From Dichetophora obliterata (Eukaryota > Arthropoda > Insecta > Diptera > Sciomyzidae), in contig OY986435.1 of the NCBI GenBank assembly GCA_963920525.1, positions 261,332,962 through 261,396,961 on the forward strand: a DNA stretch of 64,000 nucleotides, written 5' to 3'. Below are positions 10,826 to 20,785 of the stretch, one piece after another. The position numbers and the translations under genes are program-made. Every line of letters begins with the position of its first letter. The first letter of the stretch is position 1. Under the pieces are notes generated by a model. It had not been told where the DNA came from. It saw nothing but the letters and a program-made list of their open reading frames with translations, and did not search any database.

Positions 10826-11872
10826 GTGCAAGAAGCAAGGAAAAATTTTGCTATCTTCATCACAGATCAAGGGCAGAAACCAGAGCTGCAACCACGCCTT
10901 TCAGAACTAGAGGCAAAGCACGGGAGGACATCATCACCGGCAAGAAATCCCGAGATACCGAAAATAAATGTGCCGGTAACACACACAGGCGGTCAACAAG
11001 ATTTCAACCCCCCGACAATGGCATACGAGCAACCAGCAGCCGCTCACGCAGGATATACAGGATTCGTAGAACACGCAGGAGCGAATCAAATACCATATTC
11101 CACGGTAATAGACCAGGTCAGGAAGTGGTCTTTTAAATATGATGGCGGAAAAGAACCACTGGCCTTCATTGAAAGAGTAGAGGAGCTAGCCGAAGTATAC
11201 GGGTTGAACAAGGACCTCTTACCCCGAACAATGCCCGAACTGTTGAAAGATAACGCGCTGAAATGGTTCCGCAACAATAATCGGCAGTGGCAGGAATGGA
11301 ATGCATATAAGAGGGATTTCCTACGGTTCTTCCTGCCATCCAAATACTTCGAGCATCTGGAAGATGAGATCCGACAAAGGCACCAGCGGCAAAGGGAAAA
11401 ATTCAAAGACTACCTCATCGAGCTGCAAAATTTAATGCGACATGCAGGTTTCTTAGAGCAAGGCAAACTAGAGCGCATATACCACAACAGTCTCCACGAC
11501 TATCAGCTTTATATAAAGCGAAAAGACTTCAGGGACCTCGAGGAGCTGATTAGTCTAGCCGAAGATTTTGAAAGTCTGCAAAAAGAAGCTCCGCCGACCA
11601 GACCAGCCATACCACGACAGCGAGAAGAGCATCACCGCAGAATTACGCAAGAAACCGAGTTTCCAATTAACCCACGGACGGCATGTCGACGTTGTGGACA
11701 GGATGGGCACTACAAATACGAATGCAGAAACCCCGCTATAACCTTCTGCTGGGAATGTGGAAAAAGAGGTACTTTGACAATAAACTGCTGCAGACAATCA
11801 TCGGGAAACTACCAAGGGTACCGTCCAAGGCGAGTACAAACGGATACCCAGAACCAGCGTCCTCGCAATTAA
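10826..11872 (+). CDS. E1 Gag (capsid and nucleocapsid)
   Basis: This is the structural protein of the retrotransposon particle. A capsid-like region in the style of the retrotransposon gag family spans about residues 90-255 (ALKWFRNNN, FLRFFLPSKYFEHLEDEI, KDYLIELQNLMRHAGF). Nucleocapsid zinc knuckles follow at the C-terminus: CRRCGQDGHYKYEC is a complete CCHC box, while CWECGKRGTLTINC has Thr where His is expected. The 10826 codon is GTG. The same frame is open from 10739 and looks Gag-like there (LRKDELQGYAEEFGF), but no ATG precedes it in frame; the ATG at 10741 lies in another frame that stops after 24 codons. A small indel near 10750-10770 has probably separated the start from the body. 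The gag 3' end overlaps pol and contains a frameshift heptamer. Confidence 0.8.
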   Translation: MQEARKNFAIFITDQGQKPELQPRLSELEAKHGRTSSPARNPEIPKINVPVTHTGGQQDFNPPTMAYEQPAAAHAGYTGFVEHAGANQIPYSTVIDQVRKWSFKYDGGKEPLAFIERVEELAEVYGLNKDLLPRTMPELLKDNALKWFRNNNRQWQEWNAYKRDFLRFFLPSKYFEHLEDEIRQRHQRQREKFKDYLIELQNLMRHAGFLEQGKLERIYHNSLHDYQLYIKRKDFRDLEELISLAEDFESLQKEAPPTRPAIPRQREEHHRRITQETEFPINPRTACRRCGQDGHYKYECRNPAITFCWECGKRGTLTINCCRQSSGNYQGYRPRRVQTDTQNQRPRN

Positions 11873-11982
11873 ACACCATCACGCAAAACGGGAACCACGT
11901 GGTCGCTATAGTCACGATAGGCAACCACACGACCAAGGCGACGATCGACACTGGGGCAACACGGAGTTTTATCAGCAGATCT
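11683..11982 (+). pseudogene. E1 pol start: protease, first part, cut by E2
   Basis: This frame is -1 relative to gag and becomes meaningful after the heptamer at 11803. It reaches the aspartic protease motif IDTGATRSFIS (catalytic Asp about 11947) and is cut at 11982 by insertion of E2. The frame resumes at 20786 without loss, once the 4-bp target duplication is counted once. Beyond 11982 the reading frame runs into E2 LTR sequence. Confidence 0.8.
11803..11809 (+). promoter_or_regulatory. Candidate -1 frameshift site GGGAAAC (E1)
   Basis: The heptamer is phased as G GGA AAC in the gag frame (codons for Gly and Asn in SSGNYQG) and a shift of -1 there enters the pol frame (GKLPRVP). It fits the X XXY YYZ pattern known to direct -1 ribosomal slippage. 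It lies about 63 nt before the gag stop. Confidence 0.7.
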
Positions 11983-13623
11983 TGTTACGCGTGGTTTTTA
12001 GTTGAATACAAATCAAAGATTTCCTGATGCTTGCAAGGTAGGAAGGCGAGGCATGCTAGGTGATCATCGGCTAGCTTAATCGGGTGGCGTGGTTTCTTTC
12101 GATCCTGTCCTCGCAACGGCGCATAACCATAGAAATATAAAGCTTCATGCCATACATAAAAATGCCTTGAGAGCTTAGTATAAGGCTACTGTATTAAATA
12201 TCACTTAAATACCGGTGACTAGGTGTGTGTCACTGGAGTGTACTTTTCCCACCCACTGATAGTAAAATCAGACACCATTGGCAGCTTTAACACTCTTTTA
12301 TAAGTCTGCCCCTGCACTGCAATGCTCACTAACACCCTTATTCACTACATATTACCTTGGCTAGCATTCCTCTTAAGCGAAAGTTACGAATTCATTTCTT
12401 TTATCAAAATATATTCATCAATATTTAGTTTATAATATAAGTTTAAGCTTCTTAGCTAGTAAAAATAAGAAAAGATTATATTGTGATGTTGCATTTCAGT
12501 TCGTTGTTGTTTATGTCAAAAGTAAATCGAAGTGTTAATAAATTTTTACATACTTGTTCCAATGCTTTGCATGTTGTTGTTGTTTCCAAATTATTACGAG
12601 TCCAACCGAAGTAGTGCGCACCAGACGGAGTGGAGTGTAAGCTGAAGATGATTAGGCTGTAATTTAACATTAAGATTTAGAATGTATGCATCAACTTACT
12701 AACACTTACTATTGCTTTTGTTTATTTCGTTTTTTCCGTTTTCGTGTGTTCGTATAGGTTATGGTTTTACATAGTGTAATTATTTTCTTAAAATTTCTAA
12801 ATTTGTAATTGTTTCCTTCAGTTCTTGTTTAAATTTAGTTCAGTAGTTCTTTGTTAGTTTTAGTTTAAATTATAGATAAAATTATAGGCAAAATTATAAT
12901 AAGAGTTAACTTTAATTGTTGGTTGAACTTAATTTAATGCCAGAAAGTTAAATCGGGCGCAGTCTTCCTACGCTGTAAATTAGACAGACTGATCTTGCAC
13001 TAGACCAGTGCAAGTTCAGTGCATATAGCCGATCGTGACCCTTTGATGATTTTGGAGACTCTCTCTGCACCTCGTGTTCGGAAAGTTGAGCCCGTTAATA
13101 AAATTGCGAGATAATAAAAAATATTCACTTCTTCTTCTCTATGCTTATAAAGCCAGACAGTGGCCCAAAACTATTTTCGTCTCAGAGTGAATTATTATAA
13201 ATCTTGTATTTCTGTTATATGGTTTTGAATATTATGTGCAGTTTGGTTTATTTTCAGCAATCAATCAAATCAAATAAACTGGTTAATTTTAGCACCAATG
13301 AAAACGTTAATTTCAGTTAAACTAGATTTGTCGATTCAAGTTTTTATATATAGTCTTTTTTTATAAGTAGGCACGGGATGTGAAAGATTAAAGAAAATTA
13401 GCTTTGACGACTGATCGCGTGGTCTTTGATTTCAAGTTAACCGGAAAAGGAGCGAAGAGTCTGATGTTCGAAAACAGGTTATATATTCGAAATTTCTCGA
13501 TGTGAAATTGACCAGCATTACACTGCAATCAGTGCGTCAATACTCAATTTTTGTTTGGACAGCGACTATTGATCGAGATGATAAGCCATCAAAGAACAGA
13601 CGAACAGTTCACAGTTCCTAACA
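11983..13623 (-). repeat. E2 3' LTR
   Basis: On the minus strand it begins TGTTAGGAACTGTGAAC and ends CACGCGTAACA. Each position corresponds to the other LTR at a constant offset of 7158, so there are no length differences. The small ORF inside (12476-12670) occurs identically in the other LTR and is not a gene. Confidence 0.92.
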
Positions 13624-13750
13624 ACACTGCTTCGTTATAAGCATCTTGCGCTAGAACGAACAGGATAAATGATATTGATTTAATTTAATATTGAGCATAA
13701 CGTGTGGCACGACCCACGAAGCCGGGCTATAATCGGTAATCCATGCCAAT
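13624..13750 (-). other. E2 segment between pol stop and 3' LTR, no obvious PPT
   Basis: A retrotransposon should have a purine-rich primer for plus-strand DNA just before the 3' LTR. The minus strand here reads ...ATAACGAAGCAGTG before the LTR, which is only weakly purine-rich. Either a cryptic short tract is used or the element has a defect here. Confidence 0.4.
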
Positions 13751-16700
13751 TCAAGGACGAATATCTGACGCATGAAACCGACCGATATATTTTCCTTTCA
13801 GATCTTCAATATCATATAATGATGTTCCGATTTTCATTCGAATTCGGCATTTAGTCCATTTTGGCATAAATTTGGAATTGATTCCTTTCTGAAAGTTACT
13901 TTGATTAAAACTTCTTTTGAATACTTCCTGGCCTATCTTATAATTTACTGGCCTAGAGCGTGTATTATAAGTTTTTGCTGCTTTCTCATGAGCGATCTCT
14001 AAGTTTTTTATGATTTTTGCGTGTATTTTATTCAAATGGGCTGACTTGATTTCAATTTCGTCTTCCTGCAGCATACCTAGTTTTTCCAGTATATTATATG
14101 TTGAGCCATGTTGGCACATGTTTTGCCCAAATAATGCATAGTAAGGAGAACATTTGATAGCGCAATGGTAGTCGCTACGTAAGACCGAGAGTATCTGAGG
14201 AATATGTTTGTCCCAGTTATAGTGATTGACATCATTTCTAAGAAAAAACCTAATTTTAGATATAATCTCCCTATTAACCCTTTCAGAGGCATTTGATTGC
14301 GGTGAGTATAAGCCAGTTTTAACGTGGACAATACCGTAAGCAGATAACATTTCTTGAAATTCTCTTGATAAAAATTGTTTCCCGTTGTCGCTATGAAGGT
14401 ACTGAGGAACCCCAAAAGTATTGAAAATGTCGTTTTGCAGAAAACCAATCACATTTGTTGAGGTTGCAGATCGGAGGGGTTTCAAAAATACGAATTTTGT
14501 TAAATGGTCAATGGTAATAAAGATAAAAGAATTGTTGGCTTTAGAACGAGGATATGGGCCTAAAAAGTCGCAATATATTCGTTGGAAAGGGCGCTTTGTG
14601 ATAAATTGATTTCCCATAGGAGGTCTTAAAATTTGTGCTGAAGGTTTAATGATCTTGCAAGTGTCACATTTGGCTACATATTCTTTTATATCTTGAACCA
14701 TAGACGGCCAGAAGTATTTTTGCCGTACTCTTTCAAGGGTTTTTGAAAAGCCCCCGTGACAACCAGAAATAGAATCGTGAGCACTTTGAGTTGCAACTTC
14801 AGTCAAGGTTTTGGGCAACCAAAGTCGCCACGGATTATCGTCTTCATCTTCGGTACCTTTTCTATATTTGACCAGTTTGTAAACAAGATTGTTATGCAGA
14901 CAGAGATCAGGGAGCTTATCTGGGTTATCAGCTATTGTTTTTTTGATACGCTGATATTCATAATTATCAAATTCGTTAGAAGACGTGTCAATCTCAAAAG
15001 GAATATTTGCCAAGCATAACTCATCAACATCAAATCGTGAAAGAGTATCGGGTACAACATTAAGGGAACCTTTGCGGTGTTCCATTTTAAAATCAAATCT
15101 TTGAAGTTTTAGGCTCCATCGTGCTAATCTTCCACTCAAATCCTTTTGAGTCATCAGCCACTTTAGACTTGAATGGTCGGTTACAATGCGAAAAGGTAGC
15201 CCTTCAATGTATGGTCTAAATTTGTCTACACTTATAACAGCAGCCATGCATTCTAGCTCAGTAACAGTATAGTTACGCTGAGCTTTGTTTAATTTTTTAG
15301 ATATGAATGCTATGGGTCGCTCTTGGCCGCTGTCATCTAATTGAAATAAAACTCCACCTACGCCTATTTTGGATGCGTCACATTGGACAATAAACTCGCG
15401 ACTAAAATCTGGCTGTGCTAACACAGGTGCAGATGAAAGAGAAAGCTTGAGTTTTTCAAATGCTTCTATAGCTTGAGGTGGGAGAGAAAAGGGTTTTCCG
15501 GTTTTTCGCAAGCAATCAGTAAGAGGACCAGCCAGGTCAGCAAAATTATTTATAAATGCACGATACCAATTTGCCATACCGACAAAACGTCGTACTTGTC
15601 GCAAGGACTTAGGTACTGGAAAATCTGTTATTGCTGCTACCTTGTCTGGGTCTACTTTTAAACAGCCATGACCGATTCGATATCCCAAATATTTCATTTC
15701 TGTCTGACAAAACTTGCTTTTACTAATATTTATGGTTAAATTTGCGTTTTTCAAACATTTTGCAACATTGCTTAGCACGTCTAAATGGGTCTCAAAACTG
15801 GAAGTACATACCAATAAATCGTCAAGATAGATGAATACGTTTTCCCGCAATTTGGAAGGGATGACTTTGTCCATTAATCGGCTCATGGTTTGTGGACCGT
15901 TACAAAGCCCAAAAGGCATTACCCGGAAATGGTAAAGCGGTTTACCTGGGACTGCAAAAGCAGTTTTTTCTTTCGACGATTCTGAAAGTTTTATTTGGAA
16001 AAAAGCGTCCTTTAAATCTATACCGCTGATAAAATGCGTATCCTTTAACCTGCTAAGTAACCCATTAATGTGTGGAAGTGGGTATGAATCTTTTCTCGTA
16101 AGTGAGTTGACTTTGCGTGAATCTATACATAGGCGAACTTTGCCTGGCTTCCTGACTAGAACAATGGGACTACACCATGGAGAGTTGGATTCTTCAATTA
16201 CTCCAAGTTTTAATAACCGGTCTAATTCTCTGTAAGCTTCCTCTTGTCTTGGAGGCGAAAGGGGAAAATGTTTCGCTTTTACAGGCACAGAATCTCCAGT
16301 GTCAATATGATGTTCAAGCAAAGTTGTACAGCCTAGGCCCATAGTTTCGTAAGAAGGAAATTCCAGTATCACTTTTTCAAGCTCTATTTTCTGTTCGGGT
16401 GACAGATTATGAAAATTTTCATCGTTTGATGAAAATTTATCGATAGATGAAACAGATATAATCTGCGGAGCAAGAGCGAATGCACGCCAAAAATCTACGC
16501 CGAGGTATGCTTCTTGAGTCAAGGTTGGTACAATATAGAAGTCAATTATTTTCGTCACGTTCTTAAAAGTGACAGGTAGTGAACAATACCCCGCAACGTC
16601 TTTTTTTGTTCCATCAGCGGTCGAAATGCAGGATTTTAATGGTTTAATTTCCATATTATTTCTATTTAAGAATGCAACGCTGTCTATCCCAAGCACAGAA

Positions 16701-17143
16701 ACACTTGCTCCTGAGTCCAGCAACCCAAGGAGAAGTTCGTCAAAAATTTTAATTTTCGCAAAAGGCCTGTTATCATCGCGCTCCGACACAACAGTAGATT
16801 CTAAGGTTTTCCTTATATGTTTCCGTTTTTTAAATCTGAGTCTACACTTCAAGATTTTTTTGGAGGGTTCAAGACGGGGGTTAAAAATCTTATTTTTTTT
16901 TTTAATGTAACGCACTTTACGTTCGTGTAATGTAAGATTTTGAAAAGCAGTTTGCGCAGAAGTGTTTCGTGTTTTTGGTTTTAATATTTGAACAGGAGTG
17001 CAATGTTTCTGAATATTATTAAAATCCGATACAGTTCTTTGAAATGCATCAGGTTCAGGATTTAATTTGAACTCGGGGTTGGATGGGTAGAACGAAAGTC
17101 CCCGGTAACCATTTCGCTCCGTTTTTGGTTTCCCGTGTGGGAA
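13751..17143 (-). CDS. E2 Pol: protease, reverse transcriptase, RNase H, integrase
   Basis: This is the polyprotein that matures Gag, copies the RNA and inserts the cDNA. Domains in order on the minus strand: protease LLDSGASVSVLG (about 16700-16735); reverse transcriptase with ISGIDLKDAFFQI, FGLCNGPQTMSRLMD and YLDD (15818-15829); RNase H with CDAS and TELE; integrase zinc finger (HDSISGCHGG ... CDTCK, about 14680-14760) and core with the three catalytic acids in YCDFLG, HSDNG and SNASERVN. The C-terminus is IGRFHASDIRP. About 1130 codons are open from 17143. No ATG is needed because the frame overlaps gag by about 82 nt and would be reached by -1 frameshifting; the in-frame GTG at 16915 is not a likely start. 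The domain order with integrase last defines Ty3/gypsy. No lesion was seen. Confidence 0.93.
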   Translation of the reverse strand, partial: FPHGKPKTERNGYRGLSFYPSNPEFKLNPEPDAFQRTVSDFNNIQKHCTPVQILKPKTRNTSAQTAFQNLTLHERKVRYIKKKNKIFNPRLEPSKKILKCRLRFKKRKHIRKTLESTVVSERDDNRPFAKIKIFDELLLGLLDSGASVSVLGIDSVAFLNRNNMEIKPLKSCISTADGTKKDVAGYCSLPVTFKNVTKIIDFYIVPTLTQEAYLGVDFWRAFALAPQIISVSSIDKFSSNDENFHNLSPEQKIELEKVILEFPSYETMGLGCTTLLEHHIDTGDSVPVKAKHFPLSPPRQEEAYRELDRLLKLGVIEESNSPWCSPIVLVRKPGKVRLCIDSRKVNSLTRKDSYPLPHINGLLSRLKDTHFISGIDLKDAFFQIKLSESSKEKTAFAVPGKPLYHFRVMPFGLCNGPQTMSRLMDKVIPSKLRENVFIYLDDLLVCTSSFETHLDVLSNVAKCLKNANLTINISKSKFCQTEMKYLGYRIGHGCLKVDPDKVAAITDFPVPKSLRQVRRFVGMANWYRAFINNFADLAGPLTDCLRKTGKPFSLPPQAIEAFEKLKLSLSSAPVLAQPDFSREFIVQCDASKIGVGGVLFQLDDSGQERPIAFISKKLNKAQRNYTVTELECMAAVISVDKFRPYIEGLPFRIVTDHSSLKWLMTQKDLSGRLARWSLKLQRFDFKMEHRKGSLNVVPDTLSRFDVDELCLANIPFEIDTSSNEFDNYEYQRIKKTIADNPDKLPDLCLHNNLVYKLVKYRKGTEDEDDNPWRLWLPKTLTEVATQSAHDSISGCHGGFSKTLERVRQKYFWPSMVQDIKEYVAKCDTCKIIKPSAQILRPPMGNQFITKRPFQRIYCDFLGPYPRSKANNSFIFITIDHLTKFVFLKPLRSATSTNVIGFLQNDIFNTFGVPQYLHSDNGKQFLSREFQEMLSAYGIVHVKTGLYSPQSNASERVNREIISKIRFFLRNDVNHYNWDKHIPQILSVLRSDYHCAIKCSPYYALFGQNMCQHGSTYNILEKLGMLQEDEIEIKSAHLNKIHAKIIKNLEIAHEKAAKTYNTRSRPVNYKIGQEVFKRSFNQSNFQKGINSKFMPKWTKCRIRMKIGTSLYDIEDLKGKYIGRFHASDIRP

Positions 17144-18513
17144 TTAGTGCAATTTAGAGTCGCAACTCCTCTCTGCCCACACTTATAGCAATGTAAGGTT
17201 CGTACTTCATCAGGGCAGTATATGTAAGAATGGCCGAAATTTAAACAATTCCAACACTTAATTTTTGAATAATCTGATTTAACCGCACGACGCATTGTTT
17301 GGATCGCTTCTATCTGTGGATCAATTTCTGTATCGATATCACTCGCCGCTAAAACGTTTTCTAACTCGTTGATTTGACGGGACTTAGTTGAAAAAGGTGT
17401 TTGAAATTGATTATCACGAAGAATTCTTTCAGCTTTCCTGGCCAGATCCCTCAAGTCAACTAAGCTTTTCGGTTCGGCATTAAAAAGCATAAGTTTAAGA
17501 TTTGCGTTTACATTTCGCTTCAGGATATCAATCATTGAACGTTCGGGAAAAGGTTCTTTAAGTCGTAAGTTCATGGCAATCATCCCAGAATGAAAATCTT
17601 CGTAAGATTCTTTTATGTTTTGTTTTCGCAGAGAAATTTGTAAAATTATTTCATGGTCAGTTTCAAGTGAGCCATATTCTTTTGTTATTGCATAACGAAG
17701 AAATGGGTAGGTTGCGTCTTTGTTTTGTTTGGTAAATAACCAATACCAAGTTTCGGCTTTCCCGGTCAAAAATAAATGGAAATTTGCCATTAAATGATCG
17801 TAGCTACATTCTGATCTAGCTGAAAGAGTTTCGATCTTAAAAAGAAAGTCAGACACGCTTCCTTCTCCGTCAAACGTAACTTTCCAGTCCTGAAGTTTAA
17901 TTTTCTTTTGACTCAAGTCATTGTATTGAGATAAATTATGGGGTTGAGAAGTGTTTTCAGGGTTTGAAATTGGTCTTTGGGCCAAATTTAAACTAGCTAT
18001 TGATTCTCTGATCTCATTCAACTCAATCCTAAAATCTTCTTGGCTATTACGCACAGTTTGCTGTATAACCGAAACAAGCGATTCAATAGATGCAACATTG
18101 TCACACATATTTTTCGCTTGCGTGTCATCATCTTGTTTTGATTGTGCTGGTAATTGGTTGGATGGTGAATCCATGTCTAAATGTCTATTTGGATTGTTAG
18201 TACACCGGGAAGGGCTCCTAATATTTAAATCTTGGCAGGAATTTTTTTGTAAGTCTAGAATATTTGAATTCTTCGAGTTTTCGTTAGACAAACTCCAGGC
18301 GCCAGCGTGGTCGATATTTTCCGCTTCACTTTCGACGGAATTTATTTGGGCAACTTTTTCTACCGGAGAATGAGCCACTTTAGGTCTATCAGAATGACTT
18401 AATAACAAATCGTTCAATGAATTGCTCAAGTTAGTGGGTGTTTTACTAGTAGGTGTCTTACCACGACCTCTACCAGCGTTACGAGTACTATTTTTGCTGC
18501 TTCGAGTGTTCAT
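17062..18513 (-). CDS. E2 Gag
   Basis: This is the 483-residue structural polyprotein. It starts at the ATG at 18511-18513 (MNTRSSKNSTRNAGRGRGK) with a basic Ser/Thr-rich N-terminus and a hydrophilic linker to about residue 200. A capsid-like region follows (about 205-375: KLQDWKVTFDGEGSVSDFLF, LFLTGKAETWYWLF, YEDFHSGMIAMNLRL). Two C-terminal zinc knuckles close it: CWNCLNFGHSYIYC is a complete CCHC box, and CYKCGQRGVATLNC lacks the His (Val instead). The last 24 codons overlap pol. Confidence 0.9.
   Translation of the reverse strand: MNTRSSKNSTRNAGRGRGKTPTSKTPTNLSNSLNDLLLSHSDRPKVAHSPVEKVAQINSVESEAENIDHAGAWSLSNENSKNSNILDLQKNSCQDLNIRSPSRCTNNPNRHLDMDSPSNQLPAQSKQDDDTQAKNMCDNVASIESLVSVIQQTVRNSQEDFRIELNEIRESIASLNLAQRPISNPENTSQPHNLSQYNDLSQKKIKLQDWKVTFDGEGSVSDFLFKIETLSARSECSYDHLMANFHLFLTGKAETWYWLFTKQNKDATYPFLRYAITKEYGSLETDHEIILQISLRKQNIKESYEDFHSGMIAMNLRLKEPFPERSMIDILKRNVNANLKLMLFNAEPKSLVDLRDLARKAERILRDNQFQTPFSTKSRQINELENVLAASDIDTEIDPQIEAIQTMRRAVKSDYSKIKCWNCLNFGHSYIYCPDEVRTLHCYKCGQRGVATLNCTNSHTGNQKRSEMVTGDFRSTHPTPSSN
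17128..17134 (-). promoter_or_regulatory. Candidate -1 frameshift site GGGAAAC (E2)
   Basis: On the minus strand the heptamer reads G GGA AAC in the gag frame (HTGNQKR) and lies 9 nt inside the open pol frame, so slippage by -1 gives GKPKTERN of Pol. Downstream, CGAAA ... TTTCG flanking GGTTACC could form a short stem. Confidence 0.75.
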
Positions 18514-18583
18514 AATACGAAAAAAATAGTTAACAATAAATAAATATCTTTCTATTAAGATTTAAATAAGGTAAATAGAAGTA

Positions 18584-18620
<37 letters not shown>

Positions 18621-19140
18621 GTTATGATTTACGATATCGAGGAATGCTAACCAAGTAGATGTTTATAGTAAAATCAGGTGTATATTAAGTGCAATTTTAG
18701 TATATTATATGCTAGCTAAGTTATAATTTGTAACTTATCTGACTCTATTTTTACTTTGAATGCTGCAGCAAATGGATATTGCATCAATGAAACGATGAAA
18801 ACGGATATAACCAATAATGCATTTACACACCAATTTTGCCAGACGAAAATTAAGGTGGAATAAAATTCATATTAAATAAACTCGTAAAACTTCGTCCATT
18901 GAAATTGACGACCATCGCAACACAAGCAACAAACTCTTAGTTCATTACATCTGGACTTATGGCTTGTCGAAATCCTCATAATAAAATATGTTTTCTGTCT
19001 CTAAAAAATATATTTTTTTTTTTCATCGTTACGCAAATATGAAATGCCCCCCAATAAGTCGGGACATTTGACAAAATAAAAAACCTATAGTTGATATAAA
19101 AATTTATATTTAATTTGAGCCTGTCGTTGGGCGCCATCTA
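18514..19140 (-). other. E2 leader with primer binding site and homopolymer
   Basis: This is the non-coding leader between the 5' LTR and gag. The primer binding site is 19119-19136; on the minus strand it reads TGGCGCCCAACGACAGGC after a 4-nt spacer (TAGA) from the LTR end, similar to the Lys-type site of gypsy. A run of about 32 T (A on the element strand) lies at 18585-18616. Confidence 0.75.
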
Positions 19141-20781
19141 TGTTACGCGTGGTTTTTAGTTGAATACAAATCAAAGATTTCCTGATGCTTGCAAGGTAGG
19201 AAGGCGAGGCATGCTAGGTGATCATCGGCTAGCTTAATCGGGTGGCGTGGTTTCTTTCGATCCTGTCCTCGCAACGGCGCATAACCATAGAAATATAAAG
19301 CTTCATGCCATACATAAAAATGCCTTGAGAGCTTAGTATAAGGCTACTGTATTAAATATCACTTAAATACCGGTGACTAGGTGTGTGTCACTGGAGTGTA
19401 CTTTTCCCACCCACTGATAGTAAAATCAGACACCATTGGCAGCTTTAACACTCTTTTATAAGTCTGCCCCTGCACTGCAATGCTCACTAACACCCTTATT
19501 CACTACATATTACCTTGGCTAGCATTCCTCTTAAGCGAAAGTTACGAATTCATTTCTTTTATCAAAATATATTCATCAATATTTAGTTTATAATATAAGT
19601 TTAAGCTTCTTAGCTAGTAAAAATAAGAAAAGATTATATTGTGATGTTGCATTTCAGTTCGTTGTTGTTTATGTCAAAAGTAAATCGAAGTGTTAATAAA
19701 TTTTTACATACTTGTTCCAATGCTTTGCATGTTGTTGTTGTTTCCAAATTATTACGAGTCCAACCGAAGTAGTGCGCACCAGACGGAGTGGAGTGTAAGC
19801 TGAAGATGATTAGGCTGTAATTTAACATTAAGATTTAGAATGTATGCATCAACTTACTAACACTTACTATTGCTTTTGTTTATTTCGTTTTTTCCGTTTT
19901 CGTGTGTTCGTATAGGTTATGGTTTTACATAGTGTAATTATTTTCTTAAAATTTCTAAATTTGTAATTGTTTCCTTCAGTTCTTGTTTAAATTTAGTTCA
20001 GTAGTTCTTTGTTAGTTTTAGTTTAAATTATAGATAAAATTATAGGCAAAATTATAATAAGAGTTAACTTTAATTGTTGGTTGAACTTAATTTAATGCCA
20101 GAAAGTTAAATCGGGCGCAGTCTTCCTACGCTGTAAATTAGACAGACTGATCTTGCACTAGACCAGTGCAAGTTCAGTGCATATAGCCGATCGTGACCCT
20201 TTGATGATTTTGGAGACTCTCTCTGCACCTCGTGTTCGGAAAGTTGAGCCCGTTAATAAAATTGCGAGATAATAAAAAATATTCACTTCTTCTTCTCTAT
20301 GCTTATAAAGCCAGACAGTGGCCCAAAACTATTTTCGTCTCAGAGTGAATTATTATAAATCTTGTATTTCTGTTATATGGTTTTGAATATTATGTGCAGT
20401 TTGGTTTATTTTCAGCAATCAATCAAATCAAATAAACTGGTTAATTTTAGCACCAATGAAAACGTTAATTTCAGTTAAACTAGATTTGTCGATTCAAGTT
20501 TTTATATATAGTCTTTTTTTATAAGTAGGCACGGGATGTGAAAGATTAAAGAAAATTAGCTTTGACGACTGATCGCGTGGTCTTTGATTTCAAGTTAACC
20601 GGAAAAGGAGCGAAGAGTCTGATGTTCGAAAACAGGTTATATATTCGAAATTTCTCGATGTGAAATTGACCAGCATTACACTGCAATCAGTGCGTCAATA
20701 CTCAATTTTTGTTTGGACAGCGACTATTGATCGAGATGATAAGCCATCAAAGAACAGACGAACAGTTCACAGTTCCTAACA
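19141..20781 (-). repeat. E2 5' LTR
   Basis: It is 1641 bp, like the copy at 11983-13623. It should carry the E2 promoter; I see no certain TATA box. It ends next to the ATCT duplication, after which the E1 protease frame resumes. Confidence 0.92.
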
Positions 20782-20785
20782 ATCT

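Larger units (their letters stand above)
11983..20781 (-). mobile_element. E2: complete Ty3/gypsy LTR retrotransposon nested in E1
   Basis: LTRs of equal length (1641 bp) at 11983-13623 and 19141-20781 look identical wherever I compared them. ATCT flanks both sides (11979-11982, 20782-20785). On the minus strand the order is LTR, primer binding site, leader, gag, pol (protease, RT, RNase H, integrase), LTR. No env-like ORF is present. Equal LTRs and open frames argue for a recent insertion. I could not find a clear polypurine tract next to the 3' LTR. Confidence 0.93.

Noticed and set aside
12476..12670. 64-codon minus frame in the E2 LTR, repeated at 19634-19828
   Set aside because: LTR duplication explains the repetition; there is no independent support for a gene.
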